This document shows positions 21,158 to 33,603 of a stretch of DNA of 64,000 nucleotides, piece after piece. Both the position numbers and the translations under genes were made by a program. Source of the stretch: Vicia villosa (lineage: Eukaryota > Streptophyta > Magnoliopsida > Fabales > Fabaceae); contig NC_081186.1 in NCBI RefSeq assembly GCF_029867415.1, positions 17,120,930 through 17,184,929 of the forward strand, given 5' to 3'. The notes under the pieces are model-generated. The model saw only the letters and a list, made by a program, of their open reading frames with translations, was not told where the DNA came from and made no database searches. Every line of letters begins with the position of its first letter. Within the stretch, counting starts at the first letter, position 1.

Positions 21158-22961
21158 TTATCTTCTCCTTAGGTACCCACAATTTCTTGGGTCCTTTCTT
21201 GTTAGTTTTCCTCAAGTTCTGATTGAACTTGGGTTTAGCATAATAATTAACAGGAGGAACAGCATGATATTCTTTAGGTTTGGCAGCATGATATTTTTTA
21301 GGTTGTGTCACATGCTTCTTGGTGTGTGTAGTGTTAAAGCTTTTGGCATGTGAAGTGAGCCTAATATCATGTGAGTGGCCATATTTGAATTGATCATACA
21401 ATGGCTTGTATGTGATTTTCAAATCATCTACAGGTTCAAATTTACGTGGGATATCACCCTCATAGCCAACGCCAATCCTTTTGTTTCCAGAAACTCCATA
21501 TATCATAGAAGCAAGGTGACTTCTGCCAATACTTCTAGATAGAAACTTTCTGAAGCTCGAGTCATATTCTTTCAGAATATAATTGAGGCTAGGAATGGAT
21601 TTTTCTGATTCAGAAGGAGATCCAATGTCTTTGGATAGTTTTAAAACTTTTTCCTTTAGTTCAGAATTTTCCACTTCCAGCTTCTTAGTTTCAGATTCAA
21701 ATAGCTTTTTCAGCTTTTTGTATTTGATACTAAGATGAGCCTTGAGTTCTAGAAGTTCAGTTAAGCTGGAAACTAACTCTTCTCTAGATAGTTCAGAAAA
21801 TACCTCTTCAGAATCTGATTCTGATGTAGATTCTGATCCAGCATCCACTGTGGCCATCAGTGCAAAGTTTGCTTGCTCGCCTTCAGAGTCTGATTCTGAT
21901 TCTGATTCAGAATCATCCCATGTTGCCATAAGACCCTTCTTCTTATGAAACTTCTTCTTGGTATTCTCCTTCTGAAGTTTTGGACATTCATTCTTAGAGT
22001 GTCCAGGCTCATTGCACTCATAGCAGATGACCTTCTTCTTGTCAGATCTTCTGCCACCAGAAGATTCTCCTCTTTCAGGCTTCTTTGAACTTCTGAAGTT
22101 CTTGAACTTCCTTTGCTTGCTCTTCCAGAGTTGGTTAACCCTTCTGGAGATCATGGACAATTCATCTTCTTCTTCTGATTCTGATTCTTCATAATCTTCT
22201 TCTTCAGCCTGAAACGTGTTAGTGCATTTTTTATAATTAGATTTTAATGCAATAGACTTACCTTTCTTCTGAGGCTCATTTGCGTCCAGCTCTATCTCAT
22301 GGCTTCTCAAGGCACTGATTAGCTCTTCCAAAGAGACTTCATTCAGATTCTTTGCTATCTTGAATGCAGTCACCATTGGACCTGATCTTCTGGGCAAGCT
22401 TCTGATGATCTTCTTTACATGACCAGCCTTGGTGTGGCCTTTGTCCAGAACTCTTAATCCAGCAATTAGCGTTTGAAATCTTGAGAACATCTTCTCAATA
22501 TTTTCATCGTCCTCCATCTTGAAGGCTTCATATTTCTGGATTAGGGCAAGAGCTTTGGTCTCCTTGACTTGAGCATTTCCTTCATGGGTCATTTTCAATG
22601 ACTCATATATATCATAGGCAGTTTCCCTGTTAGATATCTTCTCATACTCAGCATGAGAGATAGCATTCAGCAAAACAATCCTACATTTATGATGATTTTT
22701 GAATAGCTTCTTTTGATCATCATTCATTTCTTGTCTTGTAAGCCTTACGCCAGTAGCTTTCACTGGATGTTTGTAACCATCCATCAGAAGATCCCATAAG
22801 TCACCATCTAGACCAAGGAAGTAACTTTCAAGTTTATCTTTCCAGTATTCAAAGTTTTCACCATCAAATACTGGTGATCTAGTATAACCATTGTTACCAT
22901 TTCCATTGTGTTGCTCAGCTGAACCAGATGTAGATGTATTTGTTGGATCTTCACCAGCCAT
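21036..22961 (-). CDS. gag: SIRE gag, minus copy, uninterrupted
   Basis: 641 codons from ATG 22961 (MAGEDPTNTSTSG) to TAA 21036-21038. Copia capsid domain at about residues 35-240, with FEYWKDKLESYFLGLDGDLW and a helical C-terminal part. CCHC zinc knuckle CYECNEPGHSKNEC near residue 313. Then an acidic SESESESDSEGE stretch, a coiled-coil-like segment (about 380-440), and a His/Tyr/Lys-rich tail. Packages element RNA in cytoplasmic particles. The start lies 73 bases from the PBS. The final 40 codons are read in the frame that overlaps protease and may be used only if no frameshift occurs. The only intact long retroviral-type gene in the window. Confidence 0.85.
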   Translation of the reverse strand: MAGEDPTNTSTSGSAEQHNGNGNNGYTRSPVFDGENFEYWKDKLESYFLGLDGDLWDLLMDGYKHPVKATGVRLTRQEMNDDQKKLFKNHHKCRIVLLNAISHAEYEKISNRETAYDIYESLKMTHEGNAQVKETKALALIQKYEAFKMEDDENIEKMFSRFQTLIAGLRVLDKGHTKAGHVKKIIRSLPRRSGPMVTAFKIAKNLNEVSLEELISALRSHEIELDANEPQKKGKSIALKSNYKKCTNTFQAEEEDYEESESEEEDELSMISRRVNQLWKSKQRKFKNFRSSKKPERGESSGGRRSDKKKVICYECNEPGHSKNECPKLQKENTKKKFHKKKGLMATWDDSESESESDSEGEQANFALMATVDAGSESTSESDSEEVFSELSREELVSSLTELLELKAHLSIKYKKLKKLFESETKKLEVENSELKEKVLKLSKDIGSPSESEKSIPSLNYILKEYDSSFRKFLSRSIGRSHLASMIYGVSGNKRIGVGYEGDIPRKFEPVDDLKITYKPLYDQFKYGHSHDIRLTSHAKSFNTTHTKKHVTQPKKYHAAKPKEYHAVPPVNYYAKPKFNQNLRKTNKKGPKKLWVPKEKIIAVADILGSKEDKAQNVMVPGLWVLATHDGKKVYVPRPGA

Positions 22962-23033
22962 CTTTTACTGAAGCGTTTTTCTCTTCCTGAATCTTTTCTA
23001 AACACGGTTAAGTGCTTGCACCTTAGAACCGGC

Positions 23034-23045
23034 GCTCTGATGCCA
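23034..23045 (-). other. Primer binding site, minus SIRE
   Basis: Minus strand TGGCATCAGAGC, two bases from the LTR end at 23048. One mismatch (C for T) to the usual tRNA-Met site present in the plus copy. Confidence 0.85.
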
Positions 23046-23047
23046 AT

Positions 23048-24181
23048 TGAAGGATAGAAAAACACTTAGAAGGGGGGGGGGGGTTGAATAAGTGTAGCTT
23101 TAAAACTTGTAAGATAAAAACAATTTGCACAATGATTTTTATCCTGGTTCGTTGTTAACTAAACTACTCCAGTCCACCCCCTTGGAGTGATTTACCTCAC
23201 CTGAGGATTTAATCCACTTATCACACAAGATTACAATGGTTTTCCACTTAGACAACTTCTAAGTCTTCTAGAGTATACTGATCACAACCTGATCACTCTA
23301 GGAATAAACTGCTTAGATACCCTCTAAGACTTTCTAGAGTATACTGATCAACAACCTGATCACTCTAGTTCTTACAACTTAATGTAAACAAATTCTTTTA
23401 AGAGTTACAATGCTTCTTATAAAGCTATTATCACAACTGTGATTATCTCTTAAATTTAAGCTTAATCTCACTAAAGTATTACAACAGCAATATAGTGAGG
23501 TTGATGATGAAGTTTGAGAGCTTTTTGAATTTGACAGCGTTTCTGTATATTTGCGCAAGTGTTGTATTCAGCTTCTCATCTGAACTTCAATATATAGGCG
23601 TTTGAGAAGATGACCGTTGGGAGCATTTATTGCTTTGCGTAATCCGTATAGCATAGCATTTAATGTTTCACTCTTTTGTCAACTACCTCGAGCCTTGCTT
23701 TTGTTGTGTCTACTGACGTTGCCTTTAATAGCTTCAAACGTTCCTTTTGTCAGTCAGCGTAGCCTGCCATCTTGTACTTGCTTCTGATCTGATGTTTGTG
23801 TAAACAACGTTTGAATATCATCAGAGTCAAACAGCTTGGTGCAGAGCATCTTCTTGTCTTCTGACCTTGAAGTGCTTCTAAGCGTGATACCATGATAACT
23901 TCATTGCTTCTGCTTCTGAACTCAAGTTCTTCTGATGCTTCCATAGACCATGTTCTGATTCTGCTTGACCATCTTTTGATGTCTTGCCAGACCATGTTCT
24001 GATGTTGCATGCTGAACCTTCTGAGTCAGTGCTTCTTGCGCTGATTTTGTGCATACTCTTTATATAATTCCTGAAATGGAAATTGCATAGTATTAGAGTA
24101 CCACATTATCTCATAAAAAATTCATATACATTGTTATCATCAAAACTAAGAATATTGATCAGAACAAATCTTGTTCTAACA
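23048..24181 (-). repeat. 5' LTR of minus-strand SIRE element
   Basis: 1134 bp, opposite orientation of the 6930-8065 family LTR. Poly-G (poly-C in sense) run of about 12 near 23073. Contains the segment deleted from its 3' LTR. Ends at TTCTAACA before the CCAAC duplication. Confidence 0.9.
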
Positions 24182-24186
24182 CCAAC

Positions 24187-24537
24187 CATTTTAGCAATAT
24201 CTTGAAACATCTTACAACGTAGCAATATCTACCACTTGCTTACATCTGGTTATACAATCTCACTTCATCATCCTCAACAACCTATTCCATACCAAACGCA
24301 TACGCAATTCTTATTTCCATATTCAGGTGTCCTTCGCTACCGAAGCACCAACAACTTACAACCGAATCATAACCGAGGAGTATAGCTTCTCCCTCACTTA
24401 GTTCCAAACCAACTCCTGCAATAAGCAATCAAAAACAACAAGTACTGACAGTGTTGTACACACTTGTCGCGTACTAAGGGATAAACAACAATTAGACAAC
24501 TCTGGCCGGATGGACCGACCTGCTCTGATACCACTAG
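24187..24537 (-). other. 5' internal remnant and PBS of the hosting gypsy-type element
   Basis: 351 bases between the SIRE insertion and LTR B. Minus strand reads TGGTATCAGAGC at 24522-24533, four bases from the LTR end, the tRNA-Met PBS. The PBS-proximal part (GCAGGTCGGTCC) matches that of the tandem element (28457-28480 and 33608-33631), which ties the two families together. No frame. Confidence 0.75.
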
Positions 24538-26026
24538 TGTAACACCCCAGATCTACCCGGTTATTATAATAAAAATTAGAGTATAAATTGCAAACAAATT
24601 CATTTGAGGTATCACATATTCGTCATTCAAAAACAATTACGGCTTATTTGCCTTCACATAGATACATAGCACATAAATTTAAAATGATAATAAAATCATT
24701 ACTAAAAATCACTTTGTTTAAATTCAATAATTAACTCGCAGCGGAATCAACAAACTTCATAACTATTCAAATCAAGTCGTAGCATCATTGCACGGTAACT
24801 TTAAGTTACAATTTAAACCAAAACCATATAAAAATTCAGCAAAAGAAATAATAATTAAAACAATCGTTTTATCCCCCGAGTGCTACGTATCAGAGCAAGA
24901 CACCAACTCGACTAACAGCAACTAAAGACTTCATAAAATCACTTCAAAACTTTCACCGCTATCTTGAGTACCTGTCCGTTTCTCACGGCAAGGGAAACAT
25001 CATTCAGAAGGGGTGAGATATCGGAAAATATAAACAAAAGTATGATAATTAATATGTTAGAATTAAATCATACAAAATTATCACTTTATAACTTTTAGAC
25101 GACAGCTATAACAACAATTTAAAACTGTACGGTTATAATAACAAAATCAACAACATAATAATAATAGTTATAACAACTATTTTTCATCTTCCAGACGGTA
25201 CCTGTCACAACAAGTCATTAGCATAACAACTTATAATTACAACTTCACATTATCACAATTCACTTCATATCGTCATATTCAACAACAACTCAAGTCACAT
25301 CACATCATAATTAAATCACACTCATGCCACATATAATGAGACTCTACAATTGCACATGTATGTGGTACCCAGGGCTTCAGCCCCCATCACCAATTTCCAC
25401 TTAACAGAGGCATCAAGGCATAAGCCTTCGTCACTAATTTGCCAATCCAGGGTGTCGCCAAAAATGCATATGTATATGAATTCAACAAACACACACAACA
25501 AACAACATCATCGTCACAAAGGTATAAGCCTGTATCATCGCTATACCAATAAATAGAGGTATACATCGTCAATGAAACATCCTGCAACTTCGCATAAAAC
25601 AACAACGATTATCACCACAACAACAACAACTAATTTCATCGAATCAACACGATATAATCACAACAAATAATCCATGGAAAAAGTCATACACCTTAATCTC
25701 ACATACAATCATCATATTCCTGGTTATATAATTCGAACCCCATCCTTACCTTGGTAAATATGGACTCTTTCACCATAGCTCTAAGCTTTTCTCCAAAAGA
25801 AATCCTTTCTAACATCAACGGATAAGCATAACACCAGTTCGGGAATCAGCTTATCAGAAAAACTTAAAACCCTCAAAATCAAAATCGCTCCGGTCAGAAC
25901 TTATCTCTATGAGTCAGGAACGTTGTGTCCAAGTACCATAACGATCCAACGGTTTGACTGAGAGATATGCCTGATTTGTCAAGGTGACTTTATGCTGAAA
26001 CTTGCTGCGAAAATTAAGGCTTCCTC
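24538..26026 (-). repeat. 5' LTR (LTR B) of hosting element, outer segment 1
   Basis: Matches 1961-3512 of LTR A without the 63-base retroposon insertion. Cut at TCCTC (26022-26026), the target duplication of the tandem element. Resumes at 38761. Confidence 0.9.
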
Positions 26027-28452
26027 TGTAACATCCTAAAATTTCTTATTTAATTAATTTAATTAAGTTTTAAATTAATTAATTTGAATTAGCATTTTTA
26101 TTGGAATTATGTTGGAAGAAATAATAAAATATAGTGTTGGGTCATTGGTGGAGTTAGTAATGTGGGGGTGTTAGTGTGAAGGAGTCCATTACTAAATTAT
26201 GTTATGTTTTCATAAAACAAGAAAATAAGAGGAAATTGAGAAATAGAGGAGGTAAACCTAAGAGGGAGAGAAGAAGAACTCATGGGCAAAAGCTATTTTC
26301 GCAACCCTTTGGCAGCCCTCACAAAATGGGTCATAACTCCCTGCTCGTAACTCCAAATCAGGTAATTCTCGAAGATTCGGATTCTACACGAAATTTCCTT
26401 CGATTTGATATATTAATTCGTGTCAGGGAGGTTCTCGACGAGAGAGATAAGCGAGTTTGAAGATTGGGAATTCTTGCTGAAAATGAAGAAAAGAGGCTTA
26501 CGGGTTTGATGGAGAAGAAGGGGAAAACTCCAGATTCTTGGCTAAGGTAAGGGGGGACTCTTCCGGTTAAAATCTTTTATCGTATTATAGATAATAGAAC
26601 TGATTTAGATGCATTGTTTGTGTCAATTGGTTATATGCTAGATTGGGATTTTTGGGATGATTTTGAAGGGAATTGTATGATTTGAGGAATTGTATGATTA
26701 TATGATCGTTATGATGATTAAATGATCCTCTTGGTGTGGTATATATGTGTTATAACATGTATGTGGCTGATATGGTGGTATTTGAGGTTCATGACATAAC
26801 TTGTTTTGGATTTTGGGGATTTTGGGATAAATCCCGTAATGCTGTCAGTTGCGATGAGAGCTCTGACTTTTGCCAGTTCGCGCCGCGAAGGTAGGTGCGC
26901 GCTGCGAAGGCGTAGTTATTTTCTAGTTTCGCGCCGCGAACCTTTGTTTGCGCCGCGAAGGCGTGTTTTCTATTCGTTACGCGCTGCGGACTGGGTGTGG
27001 CGTTGCGTGCAGTAGCGGTAGTTGTTTTCTTGAAAAATGTAAAGATGTGTAACTTTCAAACCGTAAGTCCGTTTTAGACACAGTTTTGGACGTTGTTCCT
27101 TAAATTGAATGCTCTACCATATGAAATAAATAAAACAACAATAACTTGATTTTATTTTGAAAAAGTATCATTTTCTCAAAATGTGGTTTCTTCTGGTTTT
27201 GCATAGTTGATGAGGTGCAATGATTGTTGTTTGCATAATTGAATATGTGCAATGATGTGTGCTGTGATAACGTGGTTGCTTCTGCTTGTTATGCAAATGG
27301 ATGTTGTTCGTGGTAAATATGGTTATCATGTGTTTTGATGAAAGATGATGTAAATGCTCTGTTGTTGCTGGGTTAATTTGTTGTACTTGGTACACGAGTG
27401 TGAGAGGTGCTATTGTTGTTGCACTGTGTGGTGGTTTATGCGTACAGGCACATTAATGAATGATTTACCTATTATGATGGTGTGGTTGTAATTGGTGTTT
27501 GTTATACATATACTGTTGGTGTAAAATATGTATTTTATTATGGTTGAGAGATAGCATTAACTGTGTGTGGCTATTTATTTCGTGGTGGTTGATGATTATG
27601 ACATTTGGTTGTTTGATATTGATGATGAGCATGTTATGGTTGATACATGCATTTCATAATCATCATGTGGCTGATCCTTGACGATATTGGATCAGTGGTA
27701 GCTAATTCCCATTGTGTGGAATTAGTGAGTGGGTGTTGCCGTATCCTTGACGATGGTGGATCGGTGAGATGGGTTATCCCAGATTTTGGTACCACATGCA
27801 TATAGTTGCATTTGCATTAGGCTACTTGTGTTATTATAACATGAATGGAAGATTGTCCAATGTTATAATATGTGATGATTGTGTAATGGTTATGATTTGT
27901 TTGGATGAATTATGGTGTTGTCTCTTGGTAATGTATTCTATTTGTTGTTGTGTGTTGATGAGTACTTCCTGACAATCTGAATATAATGAAATTGGGTGAA
28001 TAATGTGACTATGATGTGTTATTGTTTATGATTCGATAACATTTGTTAATTGTGAATGAGACTCACCCTTACTGTTGATATTTTCAGATTGAGGATAGCG
28101 GCTTTTGGCTCGGTGAGGATTAGCTCATGAGTCAGTTTGTTTAGTATAGCGTCGGTGTCATGCTCTGATATTGTAACACTGGGGGAACGCTAGTTTAGAG
28201 TTGATGATGATACTCTATTTTGTTATTATTGGAGTAATTTTGTGGGATATTGCATAGATGATGTTATGCTTATCCGTTGATTAATGTTCCGCTGTGTAGA
28301 AACATGATTTTGTTAAATGGATGATTTGCCCCTAAGTGAAGCATGACAATTGATTTATGATAATTTGTTTTAAATTGAATTGTGGCACCCTTGTTTTCAT
28401 GTTTTACTCTGAATTATTTATTAATTTCCGCGGGGTTTAGAAGGGTGTTACA
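26027..28452 (+). repeat. LTR 1 of tandem element
   Basis: 2426 bp. Its first 1.4 kb differs from LTRs 2 and 3 at many places, including extra bases near 26050 and 26680-26695. From about 27480 on it is nearly identical to them. Contains a GC-rich patch (26879-26985) with repeated GCGCCGCGAA words. Confidence 0.9.
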
Positions 28453-31205
28453 ATAGTGGTATTAGAGCAGGTCGGTCCTTCCGGCCAATTGTCGAGTCAG
28501 TTGAGTTGCACGACAGTTGAATACTGTCGGCGTATTATCCCTTGGTACGCGACATGTGAGTGAATCACTTTCGGTACTTGGTTGTTTGTTGCGGAAGTTG
28601 GTTTGAAACAAGTGGGGGAGAAGCTTCGCTTCTAGGTTATGTTTCAGTTGTAAGATGATTGATTCAGTAGGCTGTTGTTGGCAACAGTGCGAGCGTTGTT
28701 GGAGTTTGTTGTTTCCCGCATTGAAGGCGACTTGGAATTAAGACTTGACTAGTAATTGAGTTGGAACATCTTGAAGGAAGATGATTAGAGGTAATTGATG
28801 ATTATTTGTAGGAGAGGAAAATTAGGAAGTTGCAATGTATCAGCTCTGCCGAGGGGCTGCGGAGTTGTCAGTGGAGTAGCCTTGCGTCTCAGAAGAAGTT
28901 CAGCTGCAAGTTGCAAAGAGGATTGCGGTCGTAATGTTTCAGAAATCGCACTTCGGCGATGGGATGTGTTGCTCAAGTTATATGAATGTTTGGAAGTGAA
29001 GAGATATGATAAGGAGTTGTTTGGATTCGATGTTGCATTTTCAGATAACGATTGGAAAATTCATATCTTGAGTTCCGAGTGTCGGATTAATGTGCTGTTT
29101 GAGCCTACGAAGAGGTGAAATTATGTTCTACCTTATGGGAGAGTTATAAATATAGTAGAGGTGATCCTATGAGGAGATATTCTGAATTCGGTTAAGGAAG
29201 CGTGGAACTTGTTGAATAGGAATACCTACTACCGCGATTGTTTGAAACAAAATTGAGTGGAACATGTTGTTGATGAATAGGTTGTTGAGATGTTCGATAA
29301 TAAAGATAATTTGAGTGCCGATGGATTTTAGCGAAGAGTGAATTAGTAGGAAGGTTGAAATAAACTTTGGGAACAGTTGAAGTCGTAATTGTGATGCCAA
29401 AGTAACGACAGGTATAAAAGAAGGATTGTACAGAATTTCTAACACCTATTGATGTGAGGAAGACTTGTTGAGATTCCGAGTGGAATGATATTGGTATGTG
29501 AAAGACGTCACAGGATTGGAAGTAAAGCCACAAGTTATGAATGTTGTCGCGGTCTTTTGCTAAGAAGAGGATTTTGTTTGGAACGGAATGAATATTAATG
29601 TACGAGTATATTAGTGATTATGAAGCGGATTGTGTGAAATGTTTGGACGTTGGTGTCTCATCGACAAGATCCAATAAGAGGTAAGTGTGCGAGTTGTAAA
29701 GACTCAAAGTGGATTATTGAACCATGACGATGTTAATGAGTTTGAGTGCAAACTCGGAAAGGACACTATTATGTAGTAACGAAGGTTTATGCTTACATAT
29801 GGTTGTTGGCTATCTATTGACAAATTGAGGACTTGATCACCCTTAATCTCTTGTTGATAGTAGACGGAATCATATAGATGGGATGAGCTTGTTTGTTGCC
29901 TTAATGGTATAAGATGTGATGAATACTAAGCCGTGAGAATAATCACTCACCATGTTGTGTGAACTTATGGAAAAGTGAATACGAAAAAGTGCAACATATT
30001 GAACGGTGACTTAAGACAGGTAATCGGAGTTGCACAGCGAAAGTGTGATGTGGAGTGGTGTTATGAGTACTACTCATAGGCCATGAGGAATTAATATGTC
30101 GGGAGCCTACGTAGAGAACATGTATTGATCTATATGTTGGATTTAGGATCTAGTAGATGTAAGAATGTTGTACCGGAGAATTAGAACCCTTTTGAATAAT
30201 TGTCGAGTTGATGAATATGTTATTGTGGTTGTATGTAGTTAACGAGTATGTATTCGGCAAAGTTAGGACGATAAGTTGAAAATATATAATGCTATAATAA
30301 TTTTGTGCTGTTGTAAGGTGTTATTGTAGATTTCCAGATATAATGAGGAATTATACTCTATGAAGGACGAAGTTGATTTGATTCTTAGTAGAGAGTGGGA
30401 CTCAGTTTGAGCTATTTTGTAAGCAATGATATATTGAGGATAATGAGTGTGATTATAATTACTTAGGTGTACTCGTTCCGATGGTTGAAATGTTTTAATA
30501 GATGTAGTAACTCAGGAATTTATTTTTGAGTGTGAGTAAGTATTGCTAAGTGGTAGATTAGTACTATGTATGATAAAGAATGATTCTTGAACGAATGAGT
30601 AAAGAGAGCCATAATTGGGAAAAAACTCAGAAATCTAATTGATGTAGATGATTGTAATGAGTATTCAGAGTAGTGTAGCGGAAGCAGAATTTAAAGTGTT
30701 GGATAATTGATGGTGTGACTTAAGAGGAGTCGGATAATTGGAATTCAATGGCATGAAGAATACGATTATTGAGTTTTCTTGAAGGAAGCACTTGGTGAAA
30801 AGTGTAAGTATTACCTTATCGCTCAGATGGAAAAGCGTGTCTAAGGTTGGTATGTTTGGTAGATGGAATTCATTACTGCATTGTTGATCAATTATGATCA
30901 TACCATGGATTGTGTAATTATATTAATCAGTTATTGGGCGTATTGTATGGGTCGCACCTCGACGTTTCATTGTCATTAACCTTTTGGAGAAATAGTGAAT
31001 GGTACACCTTTAGGTGGTCAAATGCGATGTAAGAGCTGAAATTGAATGCATGAGACATATTTTTGTTGGTTATGTCAGATGAATTTTGAGGATCGACTAG
31101 GGAAATGTTACCTGGGAACTGGAGAGTCAGATGAAGGACTCCTATCCGGAACTTTTCACTTGAGGTATGTTTTCGAGGACGAAAACTCTTTTAGTGGGGG
31201 AGAGT
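28453..31205 (+). other. Internal region 1 of tandem element, non-coding
   Basis: 2753 bp. PBS at 28457-28468, polypurine tract at 31192-31205. The longest frame (28795-29118, 107 codons) also exists in internal region 2 but matches nothing I recognise and lacks gag, protease, RT or integrase motifs. Opposite-strand frames of similar size argue for chance. Confidence 0.8.
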
Positions 31206-33603
31206 TGTAATATCCTAAAATTTATTATTTAATTAAGTTTTAAATTAATTAATTTGAATTAGCATTTTTATTGGAATTATGTTGGAAGAAATAATAAAAT
31301 ATAGTGTTGGGTCATTGGCGGAGTTAGTAATGTGGGGTGTTAGTGTGAAGGAGTCAATTACTAAATTATGTTACATTTTCATAAAACAAGAAAATAAGAG
31401 GAAATTGAGAAATAGAGGAGGTAAACCTACGAGGGAGAGAAGAAGAACTCATGGGCAAAAGCTATTTTCGCAACCCTTTGGCAGCCCTCACAAAATGGGT
31501 CATAACTCCCTGCTCGTAACTCCAAATCAGGTAATTCTCAAAGATTCGGATTCTACACGAAATTTCCTTCGATTTGATATATTAATTCGTGTCAGGGAGG
31601 TTCTCGACGAGGGAGATAAGCGAGTTTGAAGATTGGAAATTCTTGCTGAAAATGAAGAAAAAAGGCTTACGGGTTTGATGGAGAAGAAGGGGAAAAGTCC
31701 AGATTCTTGGCTAAGGTAAGGGGGGACTCTTCCGGTTAAAATATTTTATCATATTATAGATAATAGGACTGATTTAGATGCATTGTTTGTGTCAATTGGT
31801 TATATGCTAGATTGGGGTTTTGGGATGATTTTGAAGGGAATTGTACGATTATATGATCGTTATGATGATTAAATGATCCTCTTAGTGTGTTATATTTGTG
31901 TTATAACATGTATGTGGCTGATATGGTTGTATTTGAGGTTCATGACATAACTTGGTTTGGATTTTGGGGATTTTGGGATAAATCCCGTAATGCTGTCAGT
32001 TGCGATGAGAGCTCTAACTTTTGCCAGTTCGCGCCGCAAAGGTAGGTGCGCGCCGCAAAGGCGTAGTTCTTTTCTTGTTTCGTGCCGCGAACCTTTGTTT
32101 GCGCCGCGAAGGCGTGTTTTCTATTCGTTACGCGCTGCGGACTGGGTGTGGTGTTGCGTGCTGTAGCGGTAGTTGTTTTCTTGAAAAATGTAAAGATGTG
32201 TAACTTTCAAAACGCAAGTCCGTTTTAGACACAGTTTTGGACGTTGTTCCTTAAATTGAATGCTCTACCATATGAAATAAATAAAACAACAATAACTTGA
32301 TTTTATTTTGAAAAATTATCGTTTTCTCCAAATGTGGTTTATTCTGGTTGTGCATAGTTGATGAGGTGCAATGATTGTTGTTTGCATAATTGAATATGTG
32401 CAATGATGTGTGCTGTGATAACGTGGTTGCTTCTACTTGTTATGCAAATGGATGTTGTTCTTGTTAAATATGGTTATTATGTGTTTTGATGAAAGTTGAT
32501 GTAAATGCTCTGTTGTTGCTGGGTTAATTTGTTGTACTTGGTACACGAGTGTGAGAGGTGCTATTGTTGTTGCACTGTGTGGTGGTTTATGCGTACAGGC
32601 ACATTAATGAATGATTTACCTATTATGATGTTGTGGTTGTAATTGGTGTTTGTTATACATATACTGTTGGTGTAAAATATGTATTTTATTATGGTTGAGA
32701 GATAGCATTAACTGTGTGCGGCTATTTATTTCGTGGTGGTTGATGATTATGACATTTGGTTGTTTGATATTGATGATGAGCATGTTATGGTTGATACATG
32801 CATTTCATAATCATCGTGTGGTTGATCCTTGACGATATTGGATCAGTGGTAGCTAATTCCCATTGTGTGGAATTAGTGAGTGGGTGTTGCCGTATCCTTG
32901 ACGATGGTGGATCGGTGAGATGGGTTATCCCAGATTTTGGTACCACATGCATATAGTTGCATTTGCATTAGGCTACTTGTGTTATTATAACATGAATGGA
33001 AGATTGTCCAATGTTATAATATGTGATGATTGTGTAATGGTTATGATTTGTTTGGATGAATTATGGTGTTGTCTCTTGGTAATGTATTCTATTTGTTGTT
33101 GTGTGTTGATGAGTACTTCCTGACAATCTGAATATAATGAAATTAGGTGAATAATGTGACTATGATGTGTTATTGTTTATGATTCGATAACATTTGTTAA
33201 TTGTGAATGAGACTCACCCTTACTGTTGATATTTTCAGATTGAGGATAGCGGCTTTTGGCTCGGTGAGGATTAGCTCATGAGTCAGTTTGTTTAGTATAG
33301 CGTCGGTGTCATGCTCTGATATTGTAACACTGGGGGAACGCTAGTTTAGAGTTGATGATGATACTCTATTTTGTTATTATTGGAGTAATTTTGTGGGATA
33401 TTGCATAGATGATGTTATGCTTATCCGTTGATTAATGTTCCGCTGTGTAGAAACATGATTTTGTTAAATGGATGATTTGCCCCTAAGTGAAGCATGACAA
33501 TTGATTTTTGATAATTTGTTTTAAATTGAATTGTGGCACCCTTGTTTTCATGTTTTACTCTGAATTATTTATTAATTTCCGCGGGGTTTAGAAGGGTGTT
33601 ACA
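31206..33603 (+). repeat. LTR 2 (middle) of tandem element
   Basis: 2398 bp. About six differences from LTR 3 by eye. Follows LTR 3 rather than LTR 1 at the diagnostic sites checked, up to about 33144 (for example ATTAGGTG where LTR 1 has ATTGGGTG). Acts as 3' LTR of unit 1 and 5' LTR of unit 2. Confidence 0.9.

Larger units (their letters stand above)
4053..24181 (-). mobile_element. SIRE/Maximus-type Ty1/copia element, minus strand, interrupted by a sister copy
   Basis: Bounded by TGAAGGATAG at 4053 and TTCTAACA at 24181, and flanked by CCAAC (4048-4052 and 24182-24186). Order on the minus strand: 5' LTR (23048-24181), PBS, gag, protease, integrase, RT, RNase H, an extra ORF, a long 3' UTR, polypurine tract and 3' LTR (4053-5005). 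About 9.9 kb without the nested copy at 6930-17172. gag is open, but pol carries several stops and a frameshift, so the copy is dead. Lineage call rests on gag type, the tRNA-Met PBS and the long extra ORF behind pol; family-level naming would need database comparison. Confidence 0.88.

Noticed and set aside
26176..26460. Frames of 94-116 codons in each of the three tandem LTRs
   Set aside because: LTR DNA repeated three times; Arg/Lys-rich composition follows from purine richness. No known protein.
28795..29118. 107-codon frame in the tandem element, repeated at 33946-34269
   Set aside because: Identity of the two copies comes from recent duplication, not selection. No motif, and an overlapping opposite frame is equally open.
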